DNA from: CANQDT01 sp051878935
Lineage (GTDB): Bacteria > Bacillota > Clostridia > Lachnospirales > Lachnospiraceae
Reading direction: 5' to 3'
Length of the DNA: 52,298 nt
Assembly (NCBI GenBank): GCA_051878935.1
Contig: JBJELB010000043.1
Location: 1-52,298, forward strand
The position numbers and the translations under genes were made by a program. Positions 33,864 to 43,737 of this stretch are shown here, piece by piece; the first letter of the stretch is position 1, and each line of letters starts with the position of its first letter. A model generated the notes under the pieces. That model saw nothing but the letters and a program-made list of their open reading frames with translations, was not told the DNA's origin and did not search any database.

Positions 33864-35189
33864 ATGAGTAAGCCAATGGTAGCCATTGTAGGCAGACCAA
33901 ATGTAGGAAAATCAACACTGTTCAACGCCTTGGCCGGAGAACAGATTTCGATTGTGAAAGATACACCCGGAGTAACAAGAGACCGTATTTTTGCAGATGT
34001 AACCTGGTTGAATTATCATTTTACCATGGTTGATACCGGTGGTATTGAACCGGATACGAATGATGTTATTTTATCACAGATGCGTGATCAGGCAGAACTG
34101 GCGATTGAAACGGCATCGGTGATTGTATTTCTGGTGGATGTCAGACAGGGAGTAGTGGATGCTGATTATAAAGTGGCAGATATGCTGCGCCGTTCACATA
34201 AACCAATTGTACTGGCAGTCAATAAAGTGGATAATTTCAAAAAAATGATGCCGGATGTTTATGAATTTTATAATTTAGGACTGGGAGATCCGGTTCCGGT
34301 ATCATCGGCTTCCCGACTGGGCATTGGTGACCTATTGGATGAAGTGGTTGTTCATTTCAATCCGGAAGAATTAATGGAGAATGACGATGAGAAACCGAAA
34401 ATTGCCATTATTGGACGCCCAAATGCAGGGAAATCCTCTATTATCAATAAGATGTTAGGAGAGAATCGTGTGATTGTTTCCGATATCGCGGGAACGACAA
34501 GAGATGCGATTGATACGGATGTGACATATAACGGCAGGGAGTATACGTTTATCGATACGGCCGGGTTGCGCCGCAAGAGCAAGATCAAAGAGGAGCTGGA
34601 GCGCTATAGCATTATCCGTACAGTAGCTGCCGTGGAGCGCTGTGATGTTGCCATGCTCGTGATTGATGCGACAGAAGGAATTACGGAGCAGGATGCCAAG
34701 ATAGCCGGTATTGCCCATGAGCGTGGGAAAGGCATGCTCATTGTGGTAAATAAATGGGATTTGATTGAGAAAGACGATAAGACCATTTACAAGTTTACGA
34801 ATCGGATACGTGAAACACTTGCTTATATGTCCTATGCAGAGTTAATCTTTATTTCTGCAAAGACCGGCCAGAGATTTCATAAAATCTTTGAAACCCTGGA
34901 TGCAGTGATTGAGAATTGTGCTTTGCGGATTGCAACCGGTGTTTTAAATGAGATCCTGACCGAAGCGGTTGCTATGAAACAACCACCTTCCGATAAAGGA
35001 AAACGTCTGCGTATCTATTATATGACACAGGTTTCCGTAAAACCGCCAACCTTTGTTATGTTTGTCAATGATAAAAATCTGATGCACTTTTCTTATACAA
35101 GATATATTGAGAATCAGATACGAAATACATTTGGTTTCCGTGGAACACCGATTCACTTTATTGCCAGAGAAAGGAAAGAGAAAGAATGA
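33864..35189 (+). CDS. der: Ribosome biogenesis GTPase Der (EngA)
   Basis: The 441-residue protein has tandem GTPase domains, each with a P-loop (GRPNVGKST near 9 and GRPNAGKSS near 182), DTGG/DTAG switch motifs, and NKVD/NKWD specificity motifs. A KH-like C-terminal domain follows. Der is essential for 50S maturation. The ribosome site aaaggag precedes ATG 33864. The stop overlaps the start of plsY by four bases. Confidence 0.98.
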   Translation: MSKPMVAIVGRPNVGKSTLFNALAGEQISIVKDTPGVTRDRIFADVTWLNYHFTMVDTGGIEPDTNDVILSQMRDQAELAIETASVIVFLVDVRQGVVDADYKVADMLRRSHKPIVLAVNKVDNFKKMMPDVYEFYNLGLGDPVPVSSASRLGIGDLLDEVVVHFNPEELMENDDEKPKIAIIGRPNAGKSSIINKMLGENRVIVSDIAGTTRDAIDTDVTYNGREYTFIDTAGLRRKSKIKEELERYSIIRTVAAVERCDVAMLVIDATEGITEQDAKIAGIAHERGKGMLIVVNKWDLIEKDDKTIYKFTNRIRETLAYMSYAELIFISAKTGQRFHKIFETLDAVIENCALRIATGVLNEILTEAVAMKQPPSDKGKRLRIYYMTQVSVKPPTFVMFVNDKNLMHFSYTRYIENQIRNTFGFRGTPIHFIARERKEKE

Positions 35190-35824
35190 TAGTAGGAATA
35201 ACGCTTCTTGCAATAGTAATTGGGTATTTTCTGGGATGTTTCCAGACAGCCTACCTGGTTGGAAAGAAAAATAACATTGATATACGCGAGCATGGGAGTG
35301 GGAATGCAGGTACGACCAATGCGCTGCGTACCTTAGGTGTGAAATCGGCTGTCATTACCTTTGCAGGTGATTTGTTGAAAGGTTTTATCGCAGTCTTTAT
35401 CGCCCGCTATTTCCTGGCACCTATGGTTACGCAGGAAAGAGAACTGATTACGGCAATTTCCCTGTTTGGAGGATTTGGTGCAGTACTTGGACATAATTTC
35501 CCGTTCAATTTACAGTTCCGGGGTGGAAAGGGAATGGCTACGACAGCAGCAGTCATTCTGGCATTTGATTGGAAAATGGCTATTATATTTTTTGTCGGAT
35601 TTTGTATTATCGTAGGAGTGACGCGTTATGTTTCACTGGGCTCGGTTTTGGTTTTGATTGCTTTCCCAATCATGGTGGCAGTTTTTTATCCGGGAGAGTA
35701 TCTGGTATTATTTTGTGCAATCCTGTTTGCAGGACTGGGTGTGATAAGACATCGTAACAATATCGTACGCATAGTACATGGAACGGAGAATAAATTAAGT
35801 TTTCATAAGCAGGAGGAAGTATAA
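35186..35824 (+). CDS. plsY: Glycerol-3-phosphate acyltransferase PlsY
   Basis: The 212-residue integral membrane protein has about five or six transmembrane helices and the family's conserved loops: IREHGSGNAGTTN (acyl-phosphate/glycerol-phosphate site), LGHNFPFNLQFRGGKGMAT, and IRHRNNI. It transfers an acyl group from acyl phosphate to sn-1 of glycerol-3-phosphate, the first step of phospholipid synthesis. It overlaps der by four bases and gpsA by one base (TAATG). gpsA makes its substrate, so the pair is a functional unit. Confidence 0.97.
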   Translation: MIVGITLLAIVIGYFLGCFQTAYLVGKKNNIDIREHGSGNAGTTNALRTLGVKSAVITFAGDLLKGFIAVFIARYFLAPMVTQERELITAISLFGGFGAVLGHNFPFNLQFRGGKGMATTAAVILAFDWKMAIIFFVGFCIIVGVTRYVSLGSVLVLIAFPIMVAVFYPGEYLVLFCAILFAGLGVIRHRNNIVRIVHGTENKLSFHKQEEV

Positions 35825-36846
35825 TGCAAAAAAAAGTTAGTGTCATTGGTGCAGGCAGCTGGGGAACTGCACTGGCGAGTCTGCTAGCGGACAACGGCCA
35901 TGAGGTTATGATCTGGTCAATTGATGCATCGGAAGTAGAGATGCTGAATACGAAGCATGAGCAGACAGTGAAGCTCCCGGGAGTGGTTCTTGCTGATTCC
36001 GTTCATGCAACAACGGACCTGGAAGAAGCCATTCGGGGAAGAGAAGTACTCGTCTTTGCAGTACCATCTCCTTTTGTCAGAACAACTGCCCAAAAGGCAG
36101 CTTCTTATGTAGAAGAGGGACAGGTGATTGTCAATGTGGCAAAGGGAATAGAAGAGGAAACCCTGATGACCCTGGTTGAGATTATTCAGGAAGAAATACC
36201 GCAGGCTGAGGTCTGCGTTTTATCCGGACCGAGTCATGCAGAGGAAGTGGGAAAGAAGATTCCGACTTCTGTAGTGATTGGATCTCCTAAGAAGGAAGTT
36301 GCGACAGCCTTGCAGGATATTTTTATGAACGGTGTATTTCGCGTATATTCCAGTTCGGATGTTGTCGGTATTGAGTTAGGTGGTTCCTTGAAAAATGTGA
36401 TTGCCCTGGCGGCAGGTATGGCAGACGGATTAGGCTTTGGCGATAATACCAAAGCAGCACTGATGACAAGAGGAATTGCAGAATTGAGCCGTCTGGGTGT
36501 TGCAATGGGAGGAAAAGTGGAAACCTTTCTCGGTTTGTCCGGAGTTGGTGATTTGTTTGTCACCTGTACCAGTATGCATAGCCGAAACAGAAGAGCAGGT
36601 ATTTTGATCGGGCAGGGGAAGACAGCAAAAGAAGCAATGCAGGAGGTGCAGCAGGTAGTAGAGGGTGTGTATTCTGCAAAAGCAGCACTGGCACTTGCGA
36701 AAAAGTATAAGGTATCCATGCCGATTATCGAACAGGTTAACCAAATTCTGTTTGAGGACAAACCGCCTATAGAGGCGGTGAGCGAATTGTTCCTGCGTGA
36801 TAAAACAACGGAACATGACCAACAGGACTGGATGGAAGATCAATAG
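35824..36846 (+). CDS. gpsA: Glycerol-3-phosphate dehydrogenase [NAD(P)+]
   Basis: The 340-residue enzyme reduces dihydroxyacetone phosphate to glycerol-3-phosphate for membrane lipid synthesis. It has the N-terminal Rossmann loop GAGSWGTALAS, the LSGPSHAEEV segment, and GGSLKNVIALAAG with the catalytic lysine. TAATG overlap links it to plsY, whose substrate it supplies. The same glycerol phosphate pool also feeds CDP-glycerol for surface polymers such as the TagF-like gene product earlier in the window. Confidence 0.97.
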   Translation: MQKKVSVIGAGSWGTALASLLADNGHEVMIWSIDASEVEMLNTKHEQTVKLPGVVLADSVHATTDLEEAIRGREVLVFAVPSPFVRTTAQKAASYVEEGQVIVNVAKGIEEETLMTLVEIIQEEIPQAEVCVLSGPSHAEEVGKKIPTSVVIGSPKKEVATALQDIFMNGVFRVYSSSDVVGIELGGSLKNVIALAAGMADGLGFGDNTKAALMTRGIAELSRLGVAMGGKVETFLGLSGVGDLFVTCTSMHSRNRRAGILIGQGKTAKEAMQEVQQVVEGVYSAKAALALAKKYKVSMPIIEQVNQILFEDKPPIEAVSELFLRDKTTEHDQQDWMEDQ

Positions 36847-36853
36847 AAAACCA

Positions 36854-36883
36854 GTCATAGAATGAAATGCTCTTGCATATATT
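36854..36883 (+). promoter_or_regulatory. Candidate SigE (mother-cell sporulation) promoter of spoIVA
   Basis: A -35-like GTCATAG (36854-36860) is followed after a 15-base spacer by CATATATT (36876-36883), fitting the SigE -10 pattern CATANANT. This agrees with known SigE control of spoIVA in Bacillus and clostridia. No SigA-like pair is seen here. Confidence 0.5.
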
Positions 36884-36942
36884 TATCTATAGCAAGTACG
36901 CTTTCTAATCAGAGGGAGCGCAGACTATAGGAGGACGAATAT

Positions 36943-38418
36943 ATGCAAGAGCAATTTTCTGTTTATAACGACATAAAAATGCGTACCGATGGTGAAGTAT
37001 ACATCGGAGTTGTGGGACCGGTCCGTACGGGGAAATCAACCTTTATTAAGCGTTTTATGGATTTGATTGTGTTACCGAATATGCGTGAAGAGAAGGACAG
37101 AGAGCTTGCGCGGGATGAGTTGCCGCAGAGTGCGGCAGGAAAAACGATTATGACAACAGAACCAAAGTTTATTCCGAAAGATGCCGTTACAATCTCTGTG
37201 GGTGATGGGATAACGATGAAAGTCCGCATGATTGACTGCGTAGGTTATATGGTAAATGGAGCAGCAGGACATATGGAGAATGAACAGGAACGCATGGTAA
37301 AAACACCATGGTTTGATTATGAGATACCTTTTACAAAGGCTGCTGAAATTGGGACGCGCAAGGTTATTACGGATCATTCTACGATTGGTATCTTAGTGAC
37401 GGCAGATGGTTCCTTTACCGATATCGACCGCGCTGCATATGAAGAAGTGGAACAGCAGACGGTAGCGGAATTGAAAAATTTACATAAACCATTTGTCGTT
37501 ATTCTGAATTCGTCCTTTCCGTATTCGACACAAACGAAGGAACTGGCACAGCATCTGGAGGAACAGTATCAGGTATCGGTGCTTCCGATGAACTGTGAGC
37601 AGATGAAGATAGAAGACGTCCGGGATATCTTCAGTCACATCCTGTTGGAGTTTCCGATTCATACACTGGAGTTCGTGATTCCTAAATGGGTAGAAACCTT
37701 ACCGGATGGTCACTGGTTGAAACAGAGTATGATAGAAACCGTCAGACAGAACCTGTTTTCCATACATTCCCTGCGTGAAGTATCGAATCAGAATCTGATT
37801 GGAAATGAATATGTCCGTGCCATGCAGATTTCGAAGGTACATATGGACAGTGGAATCGTTACCGTTGATGTACAGTTTGCAGAAGAATACTATTATCAGG
37901 TGCTGAGCCAAATGACAGGGATAGCGATAGAGAATGATTATCAGTTGATCGGTATTCTCAGGGAGCTGGGCAATAGCAGAATGGAGTACGAAAAAGTGGA
38001 AGATGCTTTAAAACAGGTAGAAGCAAGGGGATACGGTGTGGTAACTCCGAGTATATCCCAGATTACAGTCGAGGAGCCGGTTATTATCAAGCATGGGAAT
38101 AAATACGGTGTACGTATGAAAGCACAGGCTCCAAGTATTCATTTAATCAAAGCAGATGTTCAGACAGAAATCGCACCGATCGTTGGAACGGAAGAACAGG
38201 CCAGAGATCTGATTCGTTATATCAAAGAAGAAAGTGGAGAGGATCAGGATAAGATCTGGCAGGTAAATATTTTTGGAAAGACGATGGAGCAGTTGGTAGA
38301 AGAAGGAATTGAGGCGAAAACGTCCAAGATGACAGAAGAAAGTCAGATGAAACTGCAAGATACGATGGAAAAAATAATTAATGACGGAAATGGTGGATTG
38401 GTTTGTATCATTATTTAA
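36943..38418 (+). CDS. spoIVA: Stage IV sporulation protein A, spore-coat basement ATPase
   Basis: The 491-residue protein is full length for SpoIVA, with Walker A GPVRTGKST (about 24-32), the switch-like MIDCVGYMVNGAAGH, and the conserved C-terminal end reaching GNGGLVCIII. SpoIVA polymerises by ATP hydrolysis on the forespore surface and anchors the coat (established in Bacillus). Its presence shows an endospore-forming lineage. The start follows aggagg (36931-36936). A SigE-like promoter lies upstream and a SigA-like one for the next gene begins inside its last codons. Confidence 0.98.
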   Translation: MQEQFSVYNDIKMRTDGEVYIGVVGPVRTGKSTFIKRFMDLIVLPNMREEKDRELARDELPQSAAGKTIMTTEPKFIPKDAVTISVGDGITMKVRMIDCVGYMVNGAAGHMENEQERMVKTPWFDYEIPFTKAAEIGTRKVITDHSTIGILVTADGSFTDIDRAAYEEVEQQTVAELKNLHKPFVVILNSSFPYSTQTKELAQHLEEQYQVSVLPMNCEQMKIEDVRDIFSHILLEFPIHTLEFVIPKWVETLPDGHWLKQSMIETVRQNLFSIHSLREVSNQNLIGNEYVRAMQISKVHMDSGIVTVDVQFAEEYYYQVLSQMTGIAIENDYQLIGILRELGNSRMEYEKVEDALKQVEARGYGVVTPSISQITVEEPVIIKHGNKYGVRMKAQAPSIHLIKADVQTEIAPIVGTEEQARDLIRYIKEESGEDQDKIWQVNIFGKTMEQLVEEGIEAKTSKMTEESQMKLQDTMEKIINDGNGGLVCIII

Positions 38419-38431
38419 TCTGTGTTATACT
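38403..38431 (+). promoter_or_regulatory. Predicted SigA promoter of the alarmone synthetase and downstream operon
   Basis: TTGTAT (38403-38408), 17-base spacer, TATACT (38426-38431), overlapping the end of spoIVA. It could drive the run of close-packed genes to 45249. Confidence 0.6.
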
Positions 38432-38465
38432 ATCCGTAGTGACAGACACAAAGGAGGTGTTGTAG

Positions 38466-39269
38466 ATGGAGATACAATTATGGAGAGAGATATTAACACC
38501 CTATGAACTTGCCGTTGATGAGATGGTTTTGAAGTTAACACATGTCATGAAAGAATTTCGGGATGCCGGAGTCTATTCGCCCATTGAACAGGTCAGTGGG
38601 CGTGTCAAGAAGATTTCCAGTATCCTGGATAAGATACAAAGGAAGAATATACCATTTGATGAATTAGAAGATAAGATAGAAGACATTGCAGGTATTCGTA
38701 TTATATGTCAGTTCGTTGAAGATGTGGATAAGGTGGTTGCAATTCTGCGTGAGCGTGGGGATATCCGGATTAAAAGTGAAAAGGATTACATATCGAATCC
38801 GAAAACAAGCGGATACCGCAGTTACCATCTGATTGTGTATTATGATGTGAATACGATGAAAGGACCCAAACGGATTCAGGCAGAGATTCAGATACGGACT
38901 CTTGCGATGAATTTCTGGTCTACGATTGAGCATTCCCTGCAATATAAATATAAAGAGAATATACCGGAGCATGTAAAACAGAAATTGTTAAATGCTGCGG
39001 ATGCTGTTGTGCATCTGGATCAGGAGATGTCCAGTGTGAGAAATGAAATTATGGATGCCCAGAATTCCTTCCAGATAAAAGCGAATCTGGTTGCCGTGAT
39101 CTTGAACAACATTCAGAATCTGTATCATGTCGCCAATAAGCGGGAGGTTGTCAAGATTCAGGATGAATTTTATAAGGTGTACGAAGAAGGCGATTTGGAA
39201 GAACTGGAGCATTTCAGTACCCAGCTGGACCGTATTGCAGAAGGCTATCGCGCGCAGAGTATTTATTAG
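38466..39269 (+). CDS. Small (p)ppGpp synthetase, RelQ-like
   Basis: The 267-residue protein contains the RelA/SpoT nucleotidyltransferase core only: IEDIAGIRIICQF, SGYRSYHLIV, and EIQIRTLAMNFWSTIEHSLQYK with the catalytic glutamate. It lacks the HD hydrolase domain and the TGS/ACT regulatory part, so it is a small alarmone synthetase. It makes (p)ppGpp from GTP or GDP and ATP under stress. The strong ribosome site aaaggaggtg precedes ATG 38466. Confidence 0.93.
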   Translation: MEIQLWREILTPYELAVDEMVLKLTHVMKEFRDAGVYSPIEQVSGRVKKISSILDKIQRKNIPFDELEDKIEDIAGIRIICQFVEDVDKVVAILRERGDIRIKSEKDYISNPKTSGYRSYHLIVYYDVNTMKGPKRIQAEIQIRTLAMNFWSTIEHSLQYKYKENIPEHVKQKLLNAADAVVHLDQEMSSVRNEIMDAQNSFQIKANLVAVILNNIQNLYHVANKREVVKIQDEFYKVYEEGDLEELEHFSTQLDRIAEGYRAQSIY

Positions 39270-39297
39270 ACAGATTACGATATGAGAGGAAAAAAGC

Positions 39298-40656
39298 TTG
39301 AATTTACCAGAGCAGTTTCAAAATCAGATGAAAGGTTTGCTGGAGGATTATGAGGACTTCCTGGCAAGCTATGATCAAAAGCATCATTCCGGTATCCGGT
39401 TAAATACGTTAAAGATTACATCACAACAGTTTCAGGAGCTGTCCGGACTTAAGCTGGAACCGGTACCGTGGACACCAAATGGATATTATTATGATGGAGA
39501 ATCATCTATAGCAAAGAATCCCATGTATTATGCCGGATTGTATTATATACAGGAACCGAGTGCCATGACGCCGGCAGCTTTTCTTCCGATTGAACCGGGA
39601 GATACGGTGTTGGATCTTTGTGCTGCTCCGGGCGGGAAATCGACGGAGCTGGGAGCGAGATTATGTGGCAGGGGATTATTGGTATCGAATGATATCAGTA
39701 ATACAAGGGCGAAAGCATTGTACAAGAATATCGAATTGTTTGGAATTCGTAATGCGCTTGTTTTGTCAGAACCACCGGAACGTCTGGCTCCACGGATGCA
39801 GGGATTTTTCGATAAGATTTTAATTGATGCACCTTGTTCGGGAGAAGGAATGTTCCGGAAGAAACCGGCCGGAATCACCAGCTGGATAGAATACGGACCG
39901 GAATTTTATGCAAAATTACAACGAGAGATATTAGAGCAGGCAGTTACCATGCTGAAACCGGGTGGTATGCTGTTGTATTCGACCTGTACCTTTTCACCTC
40001 TGGAAAATGAAGGAAGCGTAGCATATATTCTTGAACAATTTCCTGAGATGTCGATAGAGGAATTGCCGTTGCCGGATGGATTTGACCAGGGACATCCTGA
40101 GTGGGAGAACAGTCATAACGAGGATATGAAGAAATGCCGTAGATTGTGGCCGCATCGTATCAAAGGAGAAGGGCATTTTGTGGCATTGTTGAAAAAAGAT
40201 GAGAATGCCCGGACAGGTACACCGACTCTCTATCAGAATCGGACAAAGAGTATACCGCAGCCGGTTTGGGATTTTCTGAAAGATGTGAAGTGGTCATGGG
40301 AACCATCCCGGATAGAAATCGTTGGCGATAAGGTGTTTTATTTACCTGAGACGATGCCGGATGTAAAAGGACTGCGCATATTAGGAAGCGGATTACTCTT
40401 AGGATTTATAAAGAAACAACGCTTTGAACCGGCTCAGGCATTTGCCATGGCGTTAAAGCCGGAGGAGTATACACGGTATCATGCTCTTTCTTATGAAGAT
40501 GAACGCGTGATCAAGTATTTGAAATGTGAGACGATTCCGATGGGAGGTGAGAAAGGCTATACACTTGTCGGGATGGAAGGCTATCCTCTCGGATGGGGGA
40601 AGGTAGCCGGAGGCATGTGTAAAAATAAGTATTATCCCGGATGGAGATGGATGTAA
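39298..40656 (+). CDS. rRNA (cytosine-C5)-methyltransferase, RsmF/NOL1-NOP2-Sun family
   Basis: The 452-residue protein methylates C5 of an rRNA cytosine. The SAM site is DLCAAPGGKSTELGAR (about 105-120). The release cysteine lies in DAPCSGEG and the catalytic cysteine in STCTFSPLENE. A C-terminal RNA-binding extension (about 310-452) is typical of the Firmicute RsmF-like class. The start is TTG 39298 after agagga, an uncommon start codon. It overlaps the next pseudouridine synthase (TAATG). The exact target position is not deducible. Confidence 0.9.
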   Translation: MNLPEQFQNQMKGLLEDYEDFLASYDQKHHSGIRLNTLKITSQQFQELSGLKLEPVPWTPNGYYYDGESSIAKNPMYYAGLYYIQEPSAMTPAAFLPIEPGDTVLDLCAAPGGKSTELGARLCGRGLLVSNDISNTRAKALYKNIELFGIRNALVLSEPPERLAPRMQGFFDKILIDAPCSGEGMFRKKPAGITSWIEYGPEFYAKLQREILEQAVTMLKPGGMLLYSTCTFSPLENEGSVAYILEQFPEMSIEELPLPDGFDQGHPEWENSHNEDMKKCRRLWPHRIKGEGHFVALLKKDENARTGTPTLYQNRTKSIPQPVWDFLKDVKWSWEPSRIEIVGDKVFYLPETMPDVKGLRILGSGLLLGFIKKQRFEPAQAFAMALKPEEYTRYHALSYEDERVIKYLKCETIPMGGEKGYTLVGMEGYPLGWGKVAGGMCKNKYYPGWRWM

Positions 40657-41357
40657 TGGCATTGATTCGATTGGACAAATATCTTGCTGAAATGGGAATC
40701 GGCACCAGAACACAGGTCAAACAATATTTGAAACAGGGGTTGGTTTGTGTAGATGGTGAAGTGGAGAAACGTCCGGAAAGAAAAATAGATTATGACAAGC
40801 AGCATGTAACCTACCAGGGAAACGAGGTAGGTTATGTTGCGTTTGAATATATTATGTTAAATAAGCCGCAGGGGGTCGTGTCTGCAACCGTAGATGTCCA
40901 CGACAGAACGGTTCTGGACTGCATTCAGAATGCCAAACGGAAGGATTTGTTCCCGGTTGGCCGCCTGGATAAAGACACAGAAGGCCTCTTGCTGTTAACG
41001 AATGACGGAGAACTGGCACATAATCTGTTGTCTCCGTCAAAACATGTAGATAAGCGTTATTTCGCCCGCATAGAGGGTATTCTGCCTGAGGATGCGGTGG
41101 CACGTTTTCGGGAAGGTCTGGATATAGGCGAGAAGAATAAGACAAAGCCGGCGACATTATTGCTTCATGATAACAATGAGGTTGAGGTCATTATTTCCGA
41201 AGGAAAGTTTCATCAGGTTAAACGAATGTTTGAAGCCGTTGGAACGAAGGTTGTATATTTGAAACGTTTGCAGATGGGATCATTAAAACTGGATGAGAAC
41301 CTTCTTCCGGGAGAATCTCGTGCTTTGACTTCGGAAGAATTGGAACGGTTAAGATAA
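40656..41357 (+). CDS. Pseudouridine synthase, RsuA/RluB/E/F family
   Basis: The 233-residue protein has an N-terminal S4 RNA-binding domain (IRLDKYLAEMGIGTRTQVKQYL, about 3-60) and the catalytic domain with aspartate motif GRLDKDTEGLLLLTND (about 106-121). It isomerises a uridine in rRNA, most likely 16S position 516 if it is RsuA-type. It is coupled to the upstream rRNA methyltransferase by stop-start overlap, so two rRNA modifiers share a transcript. Confidence 0.93.
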   Translation: MALIRLDKYLAEMGIGTRTQVKQYLKQGLVCVDGEVEKRPERKIDYDKQHVTYQGNEVGYVAFEYIMLNKPQGVVSATVDVHDRTVLDCIQNAKRKDLFPVGRLDKDTEGLLLLTNDGELAHNLLSPSKHVDKRYFARIEGILPEDAVARFREGLDIGEKNKTKPATLLLHDNNEVEVIISEGKFHQVKRMFEAVGTKVVYLKRLQMGSLKLDENLLPGESRALTSEELERLR

Positions 41358-41367
41358 GGGTGAAGAC

Positions 41368-43269
41368 ATGACGAAAGGATTTTTACCAATTTCTAAACAG
41401 GATATGATAGAACGTGGATGGAAACAGGCAGATTTTGTATTTATCATCGGTGATGCTTATGTGGACCATCCTTCTTTTGGTCCCGCCATTATCAGCCGTG
41501 TTCTGGATGCATGCGGATATAAGGTAGCGATACTGGCACAGCCCGACTGGACCCGTAAAGAGAGTATTATGGAATTCGGAGAACCCAGGCTGGCATTTCT
41601 GATATCCGGAGGCAATATGGATTCGATGGTGAATCATTATTCGGTGACGAAACACCGACGAAAACAGGATGCATTCACACCGGGCGGCGTGATTGGAAAA
41701 CGACCGGACCGCGCAAGTATTGTATACGGAAATCTCATTCGTCAGGTCTATAAAGAGACTCCGGTGATTATTGGTGGGATTGAGGCAAGTCTGCGCAGAT
41801 TAGGACATTATGATTACTGGTCGGATAAAGTGAAACGTTCCCTGCTTCTGGATTCCGGTGCAGATATGCTGATATACGGCATGGGAGAACATGCGGTTAT
41901 GGAACTGGCAGAAGCACTGGACAGTGGTCTGGATATAAAGGATATCACATATATACCGGGTACGGTTTATAAATCCGCGAATCTGAATTCTGTTTATGAC
42001 TATGTTATGCTGCCGGAGTATGAAGAAATCGTAGAGGACAAAAAGAAATATGCAAAAAGCTTTTTGATACAATATCAGAATACCGATGCAGTCACTGCGA
42101 AACCACTGGTGGAAAAATATAAAGAAACCTTGTATGTAGTACAAAATCCTCCTGCGAAACCGCTGACGATGGAAGAAATGGACTGGGTATATGATTTGCA
42201 ATATGAACGCACCTACCATCCTGTTTATGAAAAAAAGGGAGGAGTGCCGGCAATACGTGAAATAAAATTCAGTCTGACCAGTAATCGAGGATGCTTTGGT
42301 GGATGCAGCTTTTGTGCCCTGACGTTTCATCAGGGACGCTATGTTCAGGTGAGAAGTCATGAATCCATCATCAGAGAGGCAAAGCTGATGACGCAGGATC
42401 CTGAATTCAAAGGATACATTCATGATGTCGGTGGACCAACGGCTAACTTCCGTCATCCGGCCTGCAAAAAGCAGACGGAGAAAGGAGTATGCCGAAACAG
42501 ACAGTGTTTATTTCCATCACCATGTAAGAATCTGATCGCGGATCATAAGGATTATTTACAGTTGCTGCGTTCCCTGCGGGAATTGCCAAAAGTCAAAAAA
42601 GTATTTATCCGTTCCGGTATCCGGTTTGATTATATTATGGCGGATTCCGATGATTCTTTTTTACGGGAATTATGTCAGTATCATATCAGTGGTCAGCTTC
42701 GTACGGCTCCGGAACATATTTCGAACAGCGTTTTGGACCGTATGGGAAAACCACATAATGAAGTTTATGAAGCATTTCAGAAACGTTTTTATCAGATGAC
42801 AGAGAAATGCCACAAGGAACAGTATATTGTTCCGTATTTGATGTCGTCTCATCCCGGCTCCACGATCAAAGAGGCAATCGAGCTTGCAGAGTATTCAAGA
42901 GATTTGGGTTATATGCCGGAGCAGGTACAGGATTTCTATCCGACCCCCGGGACGATTTCGACATGTATGTATTATACAGGATTGGATCCAAGAACGATGG
43001 AGCCGGTATATGTTGCCCGCTCTGCGAAGGAAAAGGCGATGCAGCGAGCGCTGATTCAGTATCGTGATCCGAAAAATTATGAGCTGGTGAAAGAAGCCTT
43101 ATTAAAGGCGGGGCGTCAGGACCTCATTGGATTTGAAAAAGGCTGTCTGATACGACCGAGACAGTTGCATAAAGATAAAATCAATAACAGGAAAGAAGGG
43201 AAACGGCGTGATAAACCGGAAAAAGGAAATGGAAACAAAACAGTCGTCCGGAAAAGAAAGAAAAAGTAA
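41368..43269 (+). CDS. YgiQ-type radical SAM protein
   Basis: The 633-residue protein has an N-terminal B12-binding-like region and the central radical SAM cluster C-x3-C-x2-C in NRGCFGGCSFCAL. The C-terminal half has the conserved YgiQ features QDFYPTPGTISTCMYYTGLDP and a very basic tail (KRKKK). This family is nearly ubiquitous in anaerobes, but its reaction is not established. The ribosome site is gggtgaagac before ATG 41368. The 3' end overlaps the next membrane-protein gene by 62 bases. Confidence 0.92.
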   Translation: MTKGFLPISKQDMIERGWKQADFVFIIGDAYVDHPSFGPAIISRVLDACGYKVAILAQPDWTRKESIMEFGEPRLAFLISGGNMDSMVNHYSVTKHRRKQDAFTPGGVIGKRPDRASIVYGNLIRQVYKETPVIIGGIEASLRRLGHYDYWSDKVKRSLLLDSGADMLIYGMGEHAVMELAEALDSGLDIKDITYIPGTVYKSANLNSVYDYVMLPEYEEIVEDKKKYAKSFLIQYQNTDAVTAKPLVEKYKETLYVVQNPPAKPLTMEEMDWVYDLQYERTYHPVYEKKGGVPAIREIKFSLTSNRGCFGGCSFCALTFHQGRYVQVRSHESIIREAKLMTQDPEFKGYIHDVGGPTANFRHPACKKQTEKGVCRNRQCLFPSPCKNLIADHKDYLQLLRSLRELPKVKKVFIRSGIRFDYIMADSDDSFLRELCQYHISGQLRTAPEHISNSVLDRMGKPHNEVYEAFQKRFYQMTEKCHKEQYIVPYLMSSHPGSTIKEAIELAEYSRDLGYMPEQVQDFYPTPGTISTCMYYTGLDPRTMEPVYVARSAKEKAMQRALIQYRDPKNYELVKEALLKAGRQDLIGFEKGCLIRPRQLHKDKINNRKEGKRRDKPEKGNGNKTVVRKRKKK

Positions 43270-43729
43270 GAGACCGCAAAAAGGCAGTTATGGATATATG
43301 GACTGGTATAAAAAGAAGATAACATTGCAATCCCTAATCTGGGTTGCCATTGTTGCTGCACTGTCAGTCAGTGGGAAATGGCTCGGGGGCATGCCGGGTG
43401 CAGTCCTATTGGTTCTGGGAGTTCTTGCTGTTTTACCGGCTACCCGTGTCTGGGTAGGATGGATTCTGGTGTTTCGTTATCATACGGCTTCGAAAGAGGA
43501 GTTGCAGGAAGCCGAACAGATTGCGGATACTCTGGTCAATAAAGTAGTATTATATGATTTAGTCATTTCTTCTGCTGATAAAGTACGCTACGTACCAATT
43601 TGTATTATTACCAATGGCAAGATTCATGACACCATAGAGTTGATGCGGCGCATTGCAAAGGAAAAGATCAATGATAATCAGCAACTCAATGAACAGGTGG
43701 CACACAATCTATTGTTAGACTGTATCTAG
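43208..43729 (+). CDS. Uncharacterised small membrane protein
   Basis: I do not recognise this family. The 173-residue product has a basic N-terminus (about 1-35, Lys/Arg-rich), two adjacent hydrophobic segments (about 40-55 and 60-82), then a soluble C-terminal helical/beta part (EELQEAEQIADTLVNKVVLYD, then YVPICIITNGKIHDTIE). The start is GTG 43208 after agaaggg. ATG 43229 is an alternative. It lies between the YgiQ-type gene and a pseudouridine synthase and is almost certainly co-transcribed. Confidence 0.75.
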   Translation: MINRKKEMETKQSSGKERKSKRPQKGSYGYMDWYKKKITLQSLIWVAIVAALSVSGKWLGGMPGAVLLVLGVLAVLPATRVWVGWILVFRYHTASKEELQEAEQIADTLVNKVVLYDLVISSADKVRYVPICIITNGKIHDTIELMRRIAKEKINDNQQLNEQVAHNLLLDCI

Positions 43730-43737
43730 GAGAAGAC

